Below are positions 38,916-47,076 of a stretch of DNA of 64,000 bases, piece by piece. The translations under genes were made by a program, and so were the position numbers. The notes beneath the pieces were generated by a model that ran no database searches, was not told where the DNA came from, and saw nothing but the letters and a program-made list of their open reading frames with translations. The DNA is from SVQP01 sp045660125 (GTDB taxonomy: Bacteria; Bacillota; Clostridia; Oscillospirales; CAG-272), in NCBI GenBank assembly GCA_045660125.1, contig JAZRDG010000062.1, positions 62,001 through 126,000 on the forward strand, written 5' to 3'. Position 1 is the stretch's first letter, and every line of letters begins with the position of its first letter.

Positions 38916-39335
38916 TCAGATAGATGCGATACATTCGTTGACCCAAGCAAGGATGTCGGTCTTTTCCTGATCGGAGATCTTGGAATTGAACAGATTACCG
39001 CCGTTGATGTACAGCGTCTTTTCGCAAACGTTAGTACCTGCATTTGCAAGAAGCGAGCGAACGTAAGCATCACCGTCAGGAGTGCCGTCGATCATCAAAG
39101 CGACGTTAGCAGTTCTGGTCTTGTTCAGCTCACTGATGAACAGTCTGATATCATCCTTGAGAGAGCCCTTGCAGGTTACGCACAGTACAACCAGACGCTC
39201 CTTATCGCAAGAATAAGCAGGCGGAATTACGTCAGCAGCATTGATGTTCAGCTCGAACTCCTGCTTGATCATCTGTGTGATAGAAACCAGCTTCTTTTTG
39301 CCGGGGGTACAAAGTACACGCATTTTAATTGCCAT
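38916..39335 (-). CDS. Flavodoxin-like hypothetical protein
   Basis: A 139-residue cytoplasmic protein with a strand-helix pattern resembling a flavodoxin-like fold (RLVVLCVTCKGSLKDDIRLFISELNKTRTANVALMIDG is read in pieces as strand, helix, strand). A phosphate-binding TxTGxT loop is not present in standard form, so cofactor binding is uncertain. The start at 39335 has AAGGAGG upstream and is preferred to the longer reading. It has its own promoter and a shared terminator. Function unknown. Confidence 0.62.
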   Translation of the reverse strand: MAIKMRVLCTPGKKKLVSITQMIKQEFELNINAADVIPPAYSCDKERLVVLCVTCKGSLKDDIRLFISELNKTRTANVALMIDGTPDGDAYVRSLLANAGTNVCEKTLYINGGNLFNSKISDQEKTDILAWVNECIASI

Positions 39336-39375
39336 AATAAAATCCTCCTTACCGGCAGCAAGACCGGTTTTTCTT

Positions 39376-39405
39376 ATTATAACATATCGGTACGCATAAA
39401 GTAAA
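39376..39405 (-). promoter_or_regulatory. Sigma-A promoter of the flavodoxin-like gene
   Basis: On the minus strand, TTTACT (39400-39405), an 18-base spacer and TATAAT (39376-39381). Confidence 0.6.
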
Positions 39406-39536
39406 GGGCAAAAATCAAAATCGGGATTATACACAGTTTTTCGCTACGTATTTTGTTAAGGTTGCCATAAGACAAGGGAAGGTCGGGATTACATGTAAAT
39501 TTTTATTGCACGTGCAGTGAATTTTGTCGGGATATC

Positions 39537-39565
39537 TTGTAATTACTTATAAGATGTGTTATAAT
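39537..39565 (+). promoter_or_regulatory. Orphan sigma-A promoter facing spoIIID
   Basis: TTGTAA (39537-39542), a 17-base spacer and TATAAT (39560-39565) point toward the 3' end of spoIIID with no gene on that strand until 40064. The 279-base gap (39436-39714) also contains the word TCGGGAT three times (about 39420, 39484 and 39528). A transcript from here would be antisense to spoIIID or a small RNA. Confidence 0.5.
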
Positions 39566-39633
39566 ATATAAGTTATTTAGAGCCAATCGGAGAAAAACGT
39601 ACCAAAAGAGAACTGCTTTGCGACATATACATG

Positions 39634-39661
39634 ATTATACAAAATCAAAGTTTTGTATAAT
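39634..39661. repeat. Perfect inverted repeat near the spoIIID 3' end
   Basis: ATTATACAAAA (39634-39644) and TTTTGTATAAT (39651-39661) form an 11-base-pair stem with a six-base loop. It lacks a following T-run on either strand, so it is not a classic terminator. A second weak pairing GAAATAGC / GCTATTTT (39672-39679, 39709-39716) lies between it and the spoIIID stop. Confidence 0.6.
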
Positions 39662-39714
39662 ATAGGGGACTGAAATAGCGCAAAATACCCCCTCGGGATA
39701 CTTCCCCGGCTATT

Positions 39715-39984
39715 TTAACCGTTTTGCTCACCTTTAAGCATGTATTTTTCCTTGGTTGCCTGACCACCGCGCAAATGTCGCTCTTGCTTGTTTTTGTCCA
39801 GTACTTCTTTGACGTGCTGATAAAGCGCCTTGTTGACGTGTGGCAGCACTTGTGTGACGTCCTTATGTACAGTGCTTTTGCTGATTCCAAATCGCGCTGC
39901 AGCAAATCTGACAGTGGCTTGATTTTCAATGATATAATTGGCAAGCAATACGCATCGCTCTTTTTCTGCGGATATGTACATCAT
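39715..39984 (-). CDS. spoIIID: Sporulation transcription factor SpoIIID
   Basis: An 89-residue SpoIIID. The motifs LANYIIENQATVRFAAARFGISKSTVHKDV are split over the helix-turn-helix (about 20-45), followed by KALYQHVKEVLDKNKQERHLRGG, which contains the second, basic DNA-binding region. It switches mother-cell transcription from the sigma-E to the sigma-K stage. The start at 39984 follows GAGAGG by 7 bases. A candidate sigma-E promoter lies upstream, in agreement with its known regulation in Bacillus. It is strong evidence that the organism forms endospores. Confidence 0.95.
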   Translation of the reverse strand: MMYISAEKERCVLLANYIIENQATVRFAAARFGISKSTVHKDVTQVLPHVNKALYQHVKEVLDKNKQERHLRGGQATKEKYMLKGEQNG

Positions 39985-40016
39985 GTTTGTACCTCTCACA
40001 TCTTTTTTCTGTTTCA

Positions 40017-40045
40017 ATCATATGCCATGCGCGGCTGCATTATGT
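40017..40045 (-). promoter_or_regulatory. Candidate sigma-E promoter of spoIIID
   Basis: On the minus strand, ACATAAT (40039-40045), a 14-base spacer and CATATGAT (40017-40024). It closely resembles the candidate promoters before yabP and the dacB-like gene. Confidence 0.5.
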
Positions 40046-40063
40046 ATTTACGGAGGTTGATTT

Positions 40064-40825
40064 ATGCCGTCTTTTCAGGATATCACGTACAGTTGCATAC
40101 TTGAAGGCATGACCTCGGTTTCTGCCTTGATTCACGGTCGTGAAAACGGTATCAACGACCGTCCGATTTATGCAGTGCTTGTTGACGCAGCCAAAAAACG
40201 CAGCAAATATAAAGAGATCGGATACTTAAAGTCCATGTCCGCAATGCACGGATTTGAATTGGTGTTCGTATCAGCTTCGGATATCGACACGCTTGCGCAA
40301 GGCAGCACGCACGGCGGTATTATCGCTCTTTGCGGTGAGCGCACCTTTGCGGATTGCACAAAGATTCCTTCAGGCGGCTTTTGGGTGCTTCCTGACGGCA
40401 TCGAGGATCCGTTTAATTTAGGTTTTACGCTCAGATCCTTGTACGCAGCCGGTGTTGACGGCGTCGTATTACCGCTGCAAAACCGTATGTGTGTACCCGG
40501 CGTCGTTGCCAAATCGTCCGCAGGCACTTCGGAAATGCTTGATATTCGCGTGTGCGATCCCGAATCTGCCGTTTCTTATTATAAAAATGCCGGATATCGC
40601 ATCGTATGTGCCGGTATTCGTGATTCTCAAAGCATTTATCAAGCGGATCTGCACAAGCCGCTTTTACTGGTAATCGGCGGCGAAAAACGCGGCATCTCAC
40701 GCACGATATTAGATATGGCTGATCAGATCGTACGCATCGATTACGGGCGTACCTTCAACGGCTCGTTATCAGCAGCATCTGCGGCAACCGTGATCGCCTT
40801 TGAGGTTCTGCATCAAAATTCTTAA
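40064..40825 (+). CDS. SPOUT (TrmH/SpoU) family RNA methyltransferase
   Basis: A 253-residue TrmH-type RNA ribose methyltransferase. The SPOUT motifs are in order: DGIEDPFNLGFTLRSLYAAG (motif 1 with its conserved arginine), LLLVIGGEKRGIS (motif 2) and NGSLSAASAATVIAFEVL (motif 3). The N-terminal part with STHGGIIAL matches the L30-like substrate-binding domain. It probably methylates rRNA or tRNA with S-adenosylmethionine. Motif 1 begins DPFN rather than the common NPQN or DPGN. GGAGG precedes the ATG; DUF624 follows by 50 bases. Confidence 0.88.
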   Translation: MPSFQDITYSCILEGMTSVSALIHGRENGINDRPIYAVLVDAAKKRSKYKEIGYLKSMSAMHGFELVFVSASDIDTLAQGSTHGGIIALCGERTFADCTKIPSGGFWVLPDGIEDPFNLGFTLRSLYAAGVDGVVLPLQNRMCVPGVVAKSSAGTSEMLDIRVCDPESAVSYYKNAGYRIVCAGIRDSQSIYQADLHKPLLLVIGGEKRGISRTILDMADQIVRIDYGRTFNGSLSAASAATVIAFEVLHQNS

Positions 40826-40875
40826 ACGTTACGCGCAATTATACAAAATCATTACTGTAAAGGAAATTCACTGTT

Positions 40876-41838
40876 TTGGAAAAGCAAAAAAAGTTCAAGA
40901 TCCCGAATATTTTCGATATGAATCGCGACGGCCGCGGTGTCGATCCCGGCGAAGATACCACGCCTAATCTCAAGTATTTCTTTAAGCTCACGTTCCGCAA
41001 ATTTTCCAATTTGCTGACGCTGAACCTGATGATGTTTGCCATGGTGCTGCCGATTGCGATTGCAGTATACGTGTTTTTCAACGGGCCGCAAATGCCTACG
41101 ATCAGCAGCACGTCCTTCCCTGCGCTAATGGGCGCACAGTTGACGGGTACGGCAGGCACGGAATTGCTGACAAAGTTTATGCCGATTTTGCCACAAGTCA
41201 ACTTTATTACGTATAATTCTTATGCAAGCTGGCTGCCTTACGTTCTGCTTGGCATTCTTGCAGTTACCTGGGGCTGGCAGAATACGGGCGTGACGTACAT
41301 TCTGCGCGGACTTGTGCGCGGTGATGGCGTATTCATGTTCTCGGATTATTTCTACGCCATTAAAAAGAACCTCAAGCAAGGACTCATTCTCGGTTTGATG
41401 GACGCAGGCATTATCGTGGTCCTGATTATCGACTTTATGTATTCCTGGAGCGCAAGATCTACTTACTGGTCGTATTTGATGTTCTTTGGTATCACGGCAC
41501 TCATTCTCGTGTATCTGTTTATGAGAATGTATTTGTACCTGATGATGATCACGTTCAATATCTCGCTTTATAAGATGCTGAAAAACGCGCTGATCTTTAC
41601 GGCACTTGGCATCAAGCGTAACCTCATGGCTGGCTTGGGCATTCTTTTGTGCGTTGCTTTATGGGCAGCCCTTGCTTTCATCGGATTGCAATACAACCTG
41701 GGCTTTTTGATCTTTATTCCCGCACTGTTCCTGTTTGCGTACATTGCCTTTATTTCGGTTTTCTGCGCATATCCCGTTATCAAAAAGCACATGATCGATC
41801 CTGTCACCGTGACACCCGAATCCGGCGAAGATCAATAA
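40876..41838 (+). CDS. DUF624 (YesL-like) membrane protein
   Basis: A 320-residue protein of the DUF624/YesL family. About six membrane helices follow a polar N terminus, with the typical LKYFFKLTFRKFSNLLTLNLMMF entry segment read here in part and the RNLMAGLGILLC tail. YesL-type proteins often accompany carbohydrate uptake in Bacillus and Clostridia, but their action is unknown. Translation probably starts at TTG (40876) with AAAGGA upstream; the first ATG lies about 14 codons in. It may be co-transcribed with the methyltransferase gene. Confidence 0.78.
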   Translation: MEKQKKFKIPNIFDMNRDGRGVDPGEDTTPNLKYFFKLTFRKFSNLLTLNLMMFAMVLPIAIAVYVFFNGPQMPTISSTSFPALMGAQLTGTAGTELLTKFMPILPQVNFITYNSYASWLPYVLLGILAVTWGWQNTGVTYILRGLVRGDGVFMFSDYFYAIKKNLKQGLILGLMDAGIIVVLIIDFMYSWSARSTYWSYLMFFGITALILVYLFMRMYLYLMMITFNISLYKMLKNALIFTALGIKRNLMAGLGILLCVALWAALAFIGLQYNLGFLIFIPALFLFAYIAFISVFCAYPVIKKHMIDPVTVTPESGEDQ

Positions 41839-41851
41839 AAACGTATTAAGC

Positions 41852-41878
41852 CGACCGCATCGCGGTCGTCTTTCTATT
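41852..41878 (+). terminator. Terminator of the methyltransferase/DUF624 genes
   Basis: The stem CGACCGC / GCGGTCG (41852-41858, 41862-41868) with loop ATC, followed by TCTTTCTATTTTT. Confidence 0.75.
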
Positions 41879-42536
41879 TTTGGCTCTCCAGCAATTCGCC
41901 TGCGGTCACAAAGGTAAATCCTTGCTCGATCAATACAGGTACAAAGATTTCAAGCGCCTTGACGGTTGGGCTGTTCGCGCCGATATAATCATGCATCAGA
42001 ATGATATCACCGTTTTTCGCGTTTTGTATGATATATTCGCTGATCTTATCCGGAGGTGTATGCGCCCAATCTCGCGTATCAAGCGTCCAGAATACGCTGG
42101 TATAGCCCAATTTTTTGACTACTTGACGAGACTCTGCCGTTGTTGCGCCTTCGGGAGGTCTGAACAACGTACTTTGAATGCCCGTCTGGTTGAAAATTTC
42201 GTTTTCGCACGTGGTGATCTCATGAATCAAATCCGGAATATTCATATTTTTCGCATGCGAGTGCGTAGTTGTATGATTGCCGATCTCATGACCGCGCTCA
42301 AGCACCTCCGCAATGATTCCGGGATAGGTTTTTGCGTGCAAGCCGATGACAAAGAACGTAGCTTTAATGCCATATTTGTCAAGCACGTCCAAAATCTGTC
42401 GCGTCTGTTTGGGATGCGGACCGTCATCAAACGTCAGTACGATACGCTTTTGATCCGTATTGGCTGCATGAGCGTTGATCGGAATACCCGACATGATGCA
42501 GCAAGACGCTATCAAAAGCAACAGCAGCCGTCTCAT
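41874..42536 (-). CDS. Secreted polysaccharide deacetylase (NodB domain)
   Basis: A 220-residue carbohydrate esterase family 4 protein. A signal peptide (about 1-23, ending INAHAA) precedes the NodB domain with TFDDGPHPKQT (catalytic D and metal-binding D), the metal-binding HEIGNHTTTH, RPPEGATT and the C-terminal ILMHDY. It removes acetyl groups from cell-wall or other amino sugar polymers outside the membrane. Its start overlaps the stop of the upstream pdaA-like gene by four bases (ATGA), so the two are translationally coupled. Confidence 0.92.
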   Translation of the reverse strand: MRRLLLLLIASCCIMSGIPINAHAANTDQKRIVLTFDDGPHPKQTRQILDVLDKYGIKATFFVIGLHAKTYPGIIAEVLERGHEIGNHTTTHSHAKNMNIPDLIHEITTCENEIFNQTGIQSTLFRPPEGATTAESRQVVKKLGYTSVFWTLDTRDWAHTPPDKISEYIIQNAKNGDIILMHDYIGANSPTVKALEIFVPVLIEQGFTFVTAGELLESQK

Positions 42537-43330
42537 GATGCATCAAAATTCAGCTCGTCAAGCGTGCCGAACCGATACCCCATATTTTTCAGTTCCCTGA
42601 TCACCTCTGCCATAATTTGCGCATTGGTAGCCGAGGTTGGATGAAGCAGCATGATCTCCCCATTGTGCACGTTATCCATAATCTTTTTCTTGGCAGCCTG
42701 CGCGCTCATTTGCTTGCCGTTGTCCCAATCCGCATAAGCGAAGCTCCAGAACACCGTTTTGTATCCGGAATCAGTGATCACCTGTAAAGAATTTTGGTCA
42801 AAGGTGCCTTCCGGTGGCCTGAAATAATGCTTCATTTGCTCTCCTGTAAGTTCTTTGTACGCCTCTTCAAGTCTGCGCAGCTCGGTCACGATCTGCTCCT
42901 TGGACATGCGTGTAATATTCTTGTGCGTATACGTGTGATTGCACACAAGATGACCTTCTTTAGCCATACGTTTGACAAGATCCGGATTTCTTTCAATCAA
43001 GTTCCCCAGTATAAAAAATGCACCCGTGACCTGCTCATCACGCAATACGTCCAATATTTTTCCCACGTTGCCATTCTCATATCCTGCGTCAAAGGTCAGA
43101 TAAATCACCTTTTCTCCGTCTTGGCTTGCGTGCGCCTTATCCGCATACAGGCTATTGTACTGACATATCCACTCCATGTCTGAATCCGCCTGCGGTTGCG
43201 TGTGATCGGCTGTACGCTTGCAGTACCAATGATAGCATTCGGCTGCCGAGGCAGGAATGCATAATGTTATGCATATTGCGAAAATTATGCATAATTTGCT
43301 ACAAGTGGTACATATCCTCTTCAAGCTCAT
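42533..43330 (-). CDS. pdaA: PdaA-type peptidoglycan deacetylase (spore cortex delta-lactam)
   Basis: A 265-residue deacetylase. A signal peptide (about 5-30) is followed by a NodB domain with YLTFDAGYENGNVGKILDVL, HLVCNHTYTHKN, YFRPPEGTFDQNSL and TVFWSFAYADWDNGKQ. The DAGYENG and AYADWD motifs mark the PdaA subgroup, which deacetylates N-acetylmuramic acid so that muramic delta-lactam forms in spore cortex. The ATG at 43330 follows GGAG by 8 bases. A CATACTA box upstream fits a sigma-G -10, matching pdaA in Bacillus, but the -35 is poor. Confidence 0.85.
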   Translation of the reverse strand: MSLKRICTTCSKLCIIFAICITLCIPASAAECYHWYCKRTADHTQPQADSDMEWICQYNSLYADKAHASQDGEKVIYLTFDAGYENGNVGKILDVLRDEQVTGAFFILGNLIERNPDLVKRMAKEGHLVCNHTYTHKNITRMSKEQIVTELRRLEEAYKELTGEQMKHYFRPPEGTFDQNSLQVITDSGYKTVFWSFAYADWDNGKQMSAQAAKKKIMDNVHNGEIMLLHPTSATNAQIMAEVIRELKNMGYRFGTLDELNFDAS

Positions 43331-43351
43331 CTCATCATCTCCTTTCTCCTT

Positions 43352-43358
43352 TAGTATG
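43352..43358 (-). promoter_or_regulatory. Possible sigma-G -10 box of the pdaA-like gene
   Basis: CATACTA on the minus strand, 21 bases before the start, is the same heptamer as at the DUF1540 gene. The expected -35 region 16-17 bases upstream reads TGAAA and matches the consensus only partly. Confidence 0.3.
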
Positions 43359-43416
43359 AACGGAATATATCGTATTTCACATGGCAATGCATTCCATGAA
43401 ATTTGGTCAAATTGAA

Positions 43417-43434
43417 CATGAATATATATGCAAG
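43417..43434 (+). promoter_or_regulatory. ARG box (ArgR/AhrC operator) of argGH
   Basis: CATGAATATATATGCAAG matches the Bacillus ArgR/AhrC box (CATGAATAAAAATKCAAK) at 16 of 18 positions. It ends 17 bases before the argG -35. A second half-site, ATATTCATA, overlaps the downstream edge of the -10. Confidence 0.6.
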
Positions 43435-43451
43435 ATTGTTGAATATTGCTA

Positions 43452-43480
43452 TTGCAATTCTTATATTTATGCAGTATAAT
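43452..43480 (+). promoter_or_regulatory. Sigma-A promoter of argG
   Basis: TTGCAA (43452-43457), a 17-base spacer and TATAAT (43475-43480). Confidence 0.8.
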
Positions 43481-43521
43481 ATATTCATATTTTTCAAAGC
43501 AGATACTGAAAGGCGTTTATC

Positions 43522-44745
43522 ATGAAAAAAGAAATCAAAAAAATCGTACTTGCATATTCCGGCGGTCTTGACTCCTCTATTATCATTCCGTGGCTCAAAG
43601 AAAATTATCCCGGCTGCGAGGTCATTGCAGTGTCCGGTGACGTTGGTCAAGGAACTGAGCTTGACGGTCTGGAAGAAAAGGCGATCAAAACCGGTGCATC
43701 CAAGCTGTACGTGCTTGATTTGAAGAAAGATTATATTGAAAATTATATATTCCCCTGCCTCAAAGCAGGTGCTTCCTACGAAGAATATCTGCTTGGTACG
43801 TCTCATGCACGTCCCTGCATTGCAAAGGGCCTTGCCGAGATCGCTATACAAGAGGGTGCTGATGCCATCTGTCACGGCTGTACCGGTAAGGGCAACGACC
43901 AGGTGCGCTTTGAGCTGACCATTAAGGCGTTTGCCCCCGATATGCAGATCATTGCTCCTTGGCGCGTATGGGATATCAAATCCCGTGACGAAGAGATCGA
44001 CTACGCGGAAGCGCATAACATTCCGCTCAAGATCAGCCGCGAAACCAACTACTCTAAGGATAAGAACATCTGGCACCTGTCTCATGAAGGTCTTGACCTT
44101 GAAGATCCCGCAAACGAACCCACTTACGCAAAGCAAGGCTTCCTTGAAATGAGCGTTTGCCCCGAGCAGGCACCCGACACGCCTACTTATCTGACCATTA
44201 CGTTTGATCAAGGTATCCCCACCGCAATCGATGGCGTTGAAATGGATAGCGTTGCACTCGTCGAAAAGCTCAATGAGCTTGGCGGTGCAAACGGCATTGG
44301 TCTGCTTGATCTGGTAGAAAACCGCTTGGTAGGCATGAAGAGCCGCGGCGTTTACGAAACTCCCGGCGGCACCATCCTGTACCACGCACATAAAGTTCTG
44401 GAGTCGATTACGCTGGACCGCGATACGCAGCACTATAAGCAGCAGATCGCCATCAAGTTTGGTGAGCTGGTTTACAACGGTCAGTGGTTCACGCCTTTAC
44501 GCGAGGCACTCTCCGCATTCGTGGATAAGACGCAGGAAAGCGTCAGCGGCGACGTCAAGCTCAAGCTCTATAAGGGCAACATCATCAATGCGGGCGTTAC
44601 TTCCCCCAATTCCCTTTACAGCGAGACCATCGCATCGTTTGGCGAGGACGGCGGTGCTTACGACCAAAAGGATTCAGCAGGCTTTATCAACCTGTTCGGT
44701 TTGCCCATCAAGGTCAAGGCAATGCTGGACGCACAGAAGAAATGA
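43522..44745 (+). CDS. argG: Argininosuccinate synthase
   Basis: A 407-residue enzyme joining citrulline and aspartate with ATP. The PP-loop is LAYSGGLDSSI (10-20), and the second signature GCTGKGNDQVRFE is present, along with WRVWDIKSRDEEIDYA and the C-terminal SPNSLYSET. It is the penultimate step of arginine synthesis. The gene stands behind a strong promoter and an ARG box and is followed by argH across a hairpin. Start by ATG after AAAGG. Confidence 0.97.
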   Translation: MKKEIKKIVLAYSGGLDSSIIIPWLKENYPGCEVIAVSGDVGQGTELDGLEEKAIKTGASKLYVLDLKKDYIENYIFPCLKAGASYEEYLLGTSHARPCIAKGLAEIAIQEGADAICHGCTGKGNDQVRFELTIKAFAPDMQIIAPWRVWDIKSRDEEIDYAEAHNIPLKISRETNYSKDKNIWHLSHEGLDLEDPANEPTYAKQGFLEMSVCPEQAPDTPTYLTITFDQGIPTAIDGVEMDSVALVEKLNELGGANGIGLLDLVENRLVGMKSRGVYETPGGTILYHAHKVLESITLDRDTQHYKQQIAIKFGELVYNGQWFTPLREALSAFVDKTQESVSGDVKLKLYKGNIINAGVTSPNSLYSETIASFGEDGGAYDQKDSAGFINLFGLPIKVKAMLDAQKK

Positions 44746-44757
44746 TATATCCAAATC

Positions 44758-44784
44758 GGGGTGTCTTTATGACAAAGACACCCC
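44758..44784 (+). terminator. Hairpin between argG and argH
   Basis: The stem GGGGTGTCTTT / AAAGACACCCC (44758-44768, 44774-44784) with loop ATGAC and a weak T tail (TCGTTT). It may reduce readthrough or protect the argG mRNA end rather than stop transcription fully, since argH has no obvious promoter of its own. Confidence 0.65.
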
Positions 44785-44813
44785 TCGTTTGATAGAAAGA
44801 AAGGACTTTACTT

Positions 44814-46190
44814 ATGAATACCATGTGGGCAGGCCGCTTTCAAAAGCAGCTGAACAGCCGTGTAAACGACTTTAATTCCTCCATTCATTTTGATTGCAGA
44901 ATGTATAAGCAAGATATTCAAGGCTCGATCGCACACGCCACAATGCTTGGCAAATGCGGTATTATTACTGTGCAGGATTCTGAGCTGATTTGTAAGACGC
45001 TCAAGGAAATCTTAGCAGATCTTGAGCAAGGAGTGCTTGCTTTTGACATGAGTGCGGAAGATATTCACATGTTTATCGAGAGCGAATTAACGTTGCGCAT
45101 CGGTGACGTTGGCAAGCGTTTGCACACCGCTCGCAGCAGAAACGATCAGGTAGCCCTTGACTTGCGTCTGTATTTGCGTGACGAGATCGCAGAGCTCAAA
45201 GCATTGGTTTACAATCTCCTTGAAGTGATCTGCAACAAATCCGAGCAGCACGCATCCGATATTATGCCCGGTTATACGCATCTGCAGCGCGCGCAGCCCG
45301 TAACGCTTGGACATTATCTCATGGCGTACGCACAGATGTTTGCACGTGATGCACGCAGACTTGACGACGTTGCCAAGAACATGAACGTTCTCCCGTTAGG
45401 CTCTTGTGCGCTTGCGGGAACCACCTATCCGATCGATCGCTTTATGGTTGCCGAGCTTTTGGGCTTTGACAGCGTTTGTCAAAACAGCATGGACGGCGTT
45501 TCTGATCGCGACTATGCCATCGAGCTGCTCAGCACGCTTTCGATCATCATGATGCACCTGTCGCGCTTTTCCGAGGAGATCATTCTGTGGTCGTCCTCCG
45601 AATTTGGCTTTGTTGACCTTGATGACGCATATTCCACCGGCTCGTCCATCATGCCTCAAAAGAAAAATCCTGACATAGCAGAGCTTGTGCGCGGCAAGAC
45701 AGGACGCGTTTACGGCGATCTGACGACACTTCTGACTGTGATGAAAGGCATTCCGCTTGCTTATAACAAGGACATGCAGGAGGATAAGGAGGCCGTGTTT
45801 GACGCGCTTGACACCGCAAAGATTTGTCTTGAGCTGTTTGCAGCTATGCTGGATACTGCTACGTTCCGCGTACAAATGCTGCGTGATGCGGTTTCCAAGG
45901 GCTTCATAAATGCGACCGATTGTGCCGATTATATGGTCAAAAAGGGACTTCCCTTCCGTAGCGCGTATAAAATCGTCGGTCAGTTGGTTGCATATTGCAT
46001 TGCAAATAACAAAACGCTTGAAACGCTTTCCTTGGAGGAATACCAACAGGCAGATCCCATCTTTGAGCAAGACGTTTATCAAGCGATCGATCCCGATACC
46101 TGCGTTGCAGGACGCGCTTGCTATGGCGGCCCCGCACCTCAAAGTGTGATGGACCAGATAAAATCCATGCGCAATTATTTGAAAGATTAA
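44814..46190 (+). CDS. argH: Argininosuccinate lyase
   Basis: A 458-residue member of the fumarase/aspartase superfamily that cleaves argininosuccinate to arginine and fumarate. The start MNTMWAGRFQKQLN, the HTARSRNDQVALDLRLYLRD motif, the PGYTHLQRAQPVTLGHYLMAY loop (with catalytic H) and the flexible signature loop GSSIMPQKKNPD (S277-S278) are all clear. It follows argG, with a hairpin in the 68-base gap. A strong terminator follows. Confidence 0.97.
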   Translation: MNTMWAGRFQKQLNSRVNDFNSSIHFDCRMYKQDIQGSIAHATMLGKCGIITVQDSELICKTLKEILADLEQGVLAFDMSAEDIHMFIESELTLRIGDVGKRLHTARSRNDQVALDLRLYLRDEIAELKALVYNLLEVICNKSEQHASDIMPGYTHLQRAQPVTLGHYLMAYAQMFARDARRLDDVAKNMNVLPLGSCALAGTTYPIDRFMVAELLGFDSVCQNSMDGVSDRDYAIELLSTLSIIMMHLSRFSEEIILWSSSEFGFVDLDDAYSTGSSIMPQKKNPDIAELVRGKTGRVYGDLTTLLTVMKGIPLAYNKDMQEDKEAVFDALDTAKICLELFAAMLDTATFRVQMLRDAVSKGFINATDCADYMVKKGLPFRSAYKIVGQLVAYCIANNKTLETLSLEEYQQADPIFEQDVYQAIDPDTCVAGRACYGGPAPQSVMDQIKSMRNYLKD

Positions 46191-46198
46191 ATAATAAC

Positions 46199-46240
46199 AA
46201 GTATGACTTTTGTGCTTTTTGCGCAAAAGTCATACTTTAT
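46199..46240 (+). terminator. Terminator of argH
   Basis: A 17-base-pair stem (46199-46215 with 46221-46237, one G-T pair) with loop TTTTT, followed by TATTC. Confidence 0.8.
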
Positions 46241-46311
46241 TCATGCAAGGTTCACTCATAATTCAACATTGTGTGCTAAAATATGCAAAGATTGTATGAG
46301 GAGGTGACGCT

Positions 46312-47061
46312 TTGGCAGAGAATACTTTTCAACGACGAGAAAAAAAGATCATAATTGACGCCTCGTTGGCTGAACCGCTCAAGCAGCGCATTGAGGAATA
46401 CATGCATGCAGACGAATATAACAAGGACGGAAAGCCCTACATGATCTGCAACCTGTATTTTGATAACGCTAATAATGACGTGATCCGAAACTCGGTGCAG
46501 CTTCCCAAGTTCAAGGAAAAGCTCAGGCTGCGCAGTTATGGTACACCGGATCTTGACAGCAAGGTGTTTTTAGAGATCAAGCGTAAGCAAAACGGCATCG
46601 GAACCAAGCGTCGCGCAAAGATTACGCTCGGGGAGGTTTACGATTTTCTTGAAAAGCGCGAATACCCCAAGGACACCAAGTATATCAATACGCAGGTGCT
46701 TCGCGAGATCGAATATTACCTCTCGCACACACCTGTAGAACCCGTCGCGTATATCAGTTATATGCGTAATGCGTACTATGGGAAAGAAGATCCCGATTTC
46801 CGTGTAACCTTTGACTTTGACATTGTATCAAGACGTCATGATCTTTCTTTGGAAAGTGGCAGATTCGGCGAACCGCTGCTGCCCCCCGATAAGATGATCG
46901 TAGAGGTCAAATTCGCAGGCGCAGTTCCCTATTGGTTTGTGCAGATCATGAGCGAGTTTGGTCTTACATTCCACACGTTCTCCAAGATCGGTACCGATCT
47001 GAAGAAAAACATACTGAAAAACAACGGCATCGAAGAATTTTTGCTAACAGGATTTGTATAA
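46312..47061 (+). CDS. VTC-domain polyphosphate polymerase-like protein
   Basis: A 249-residue protein made of one VTC domain, the tunnel-fold catalytic domain of yeast Vtc4. The basic and acidic tunnel residues fall in RREKKIIID, YMICNLYFDN, KEKLRLRSYG, VFLEIKRKQNG, RAKITL, RVTFDFDIVSRRHD and MIVEVKF. It should make polyphosphate from ATP at the membrane or bind polyphosphate. Translation begins at TTG behind GGAGG (about 46301). The next gene, DUF4956, is its usual partner and begins 15 bases later. Confidence 0.88.
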   Translation: MAENTFQRREKKIIIDASLAEPLKQRIEEYMHADEYNKDGKPYMICNLYFDNANNDVIRNSVQLPKFKEKLRLRSYGTPDLDSKVFLEIKRKQNGIGTKRRAKITLGEVYDFLEKREYPKDTKYINTQVLREIEYYLSHTPVEPVAYISYMRNAYYGKEDPDFRVTFDFDIVSRRHDLSLESGRFGEPLLPPDKMIVEVKFAGAVPYWFVQIMSEFGLTFHTFSKIGTDLKKNILKNNGIEEFLLTGFV

Positions 47062-47076
47062 AGGAGATTATCAAAC

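Noticed and set aside
39645..39944. A 99-codon minus-strand frame overlapping spoIIID in another frame
   Set aside because: SpoIIID is clearly encoded in the alternative frame; this one is serine/threonine-rich shadow sequence.
44758..44784. A riboswitch or T-box leader in front of argH
   Set aside because: Only one simple hairpin is present; no T-box sequence, specifier loop or known aptamer can be seen.
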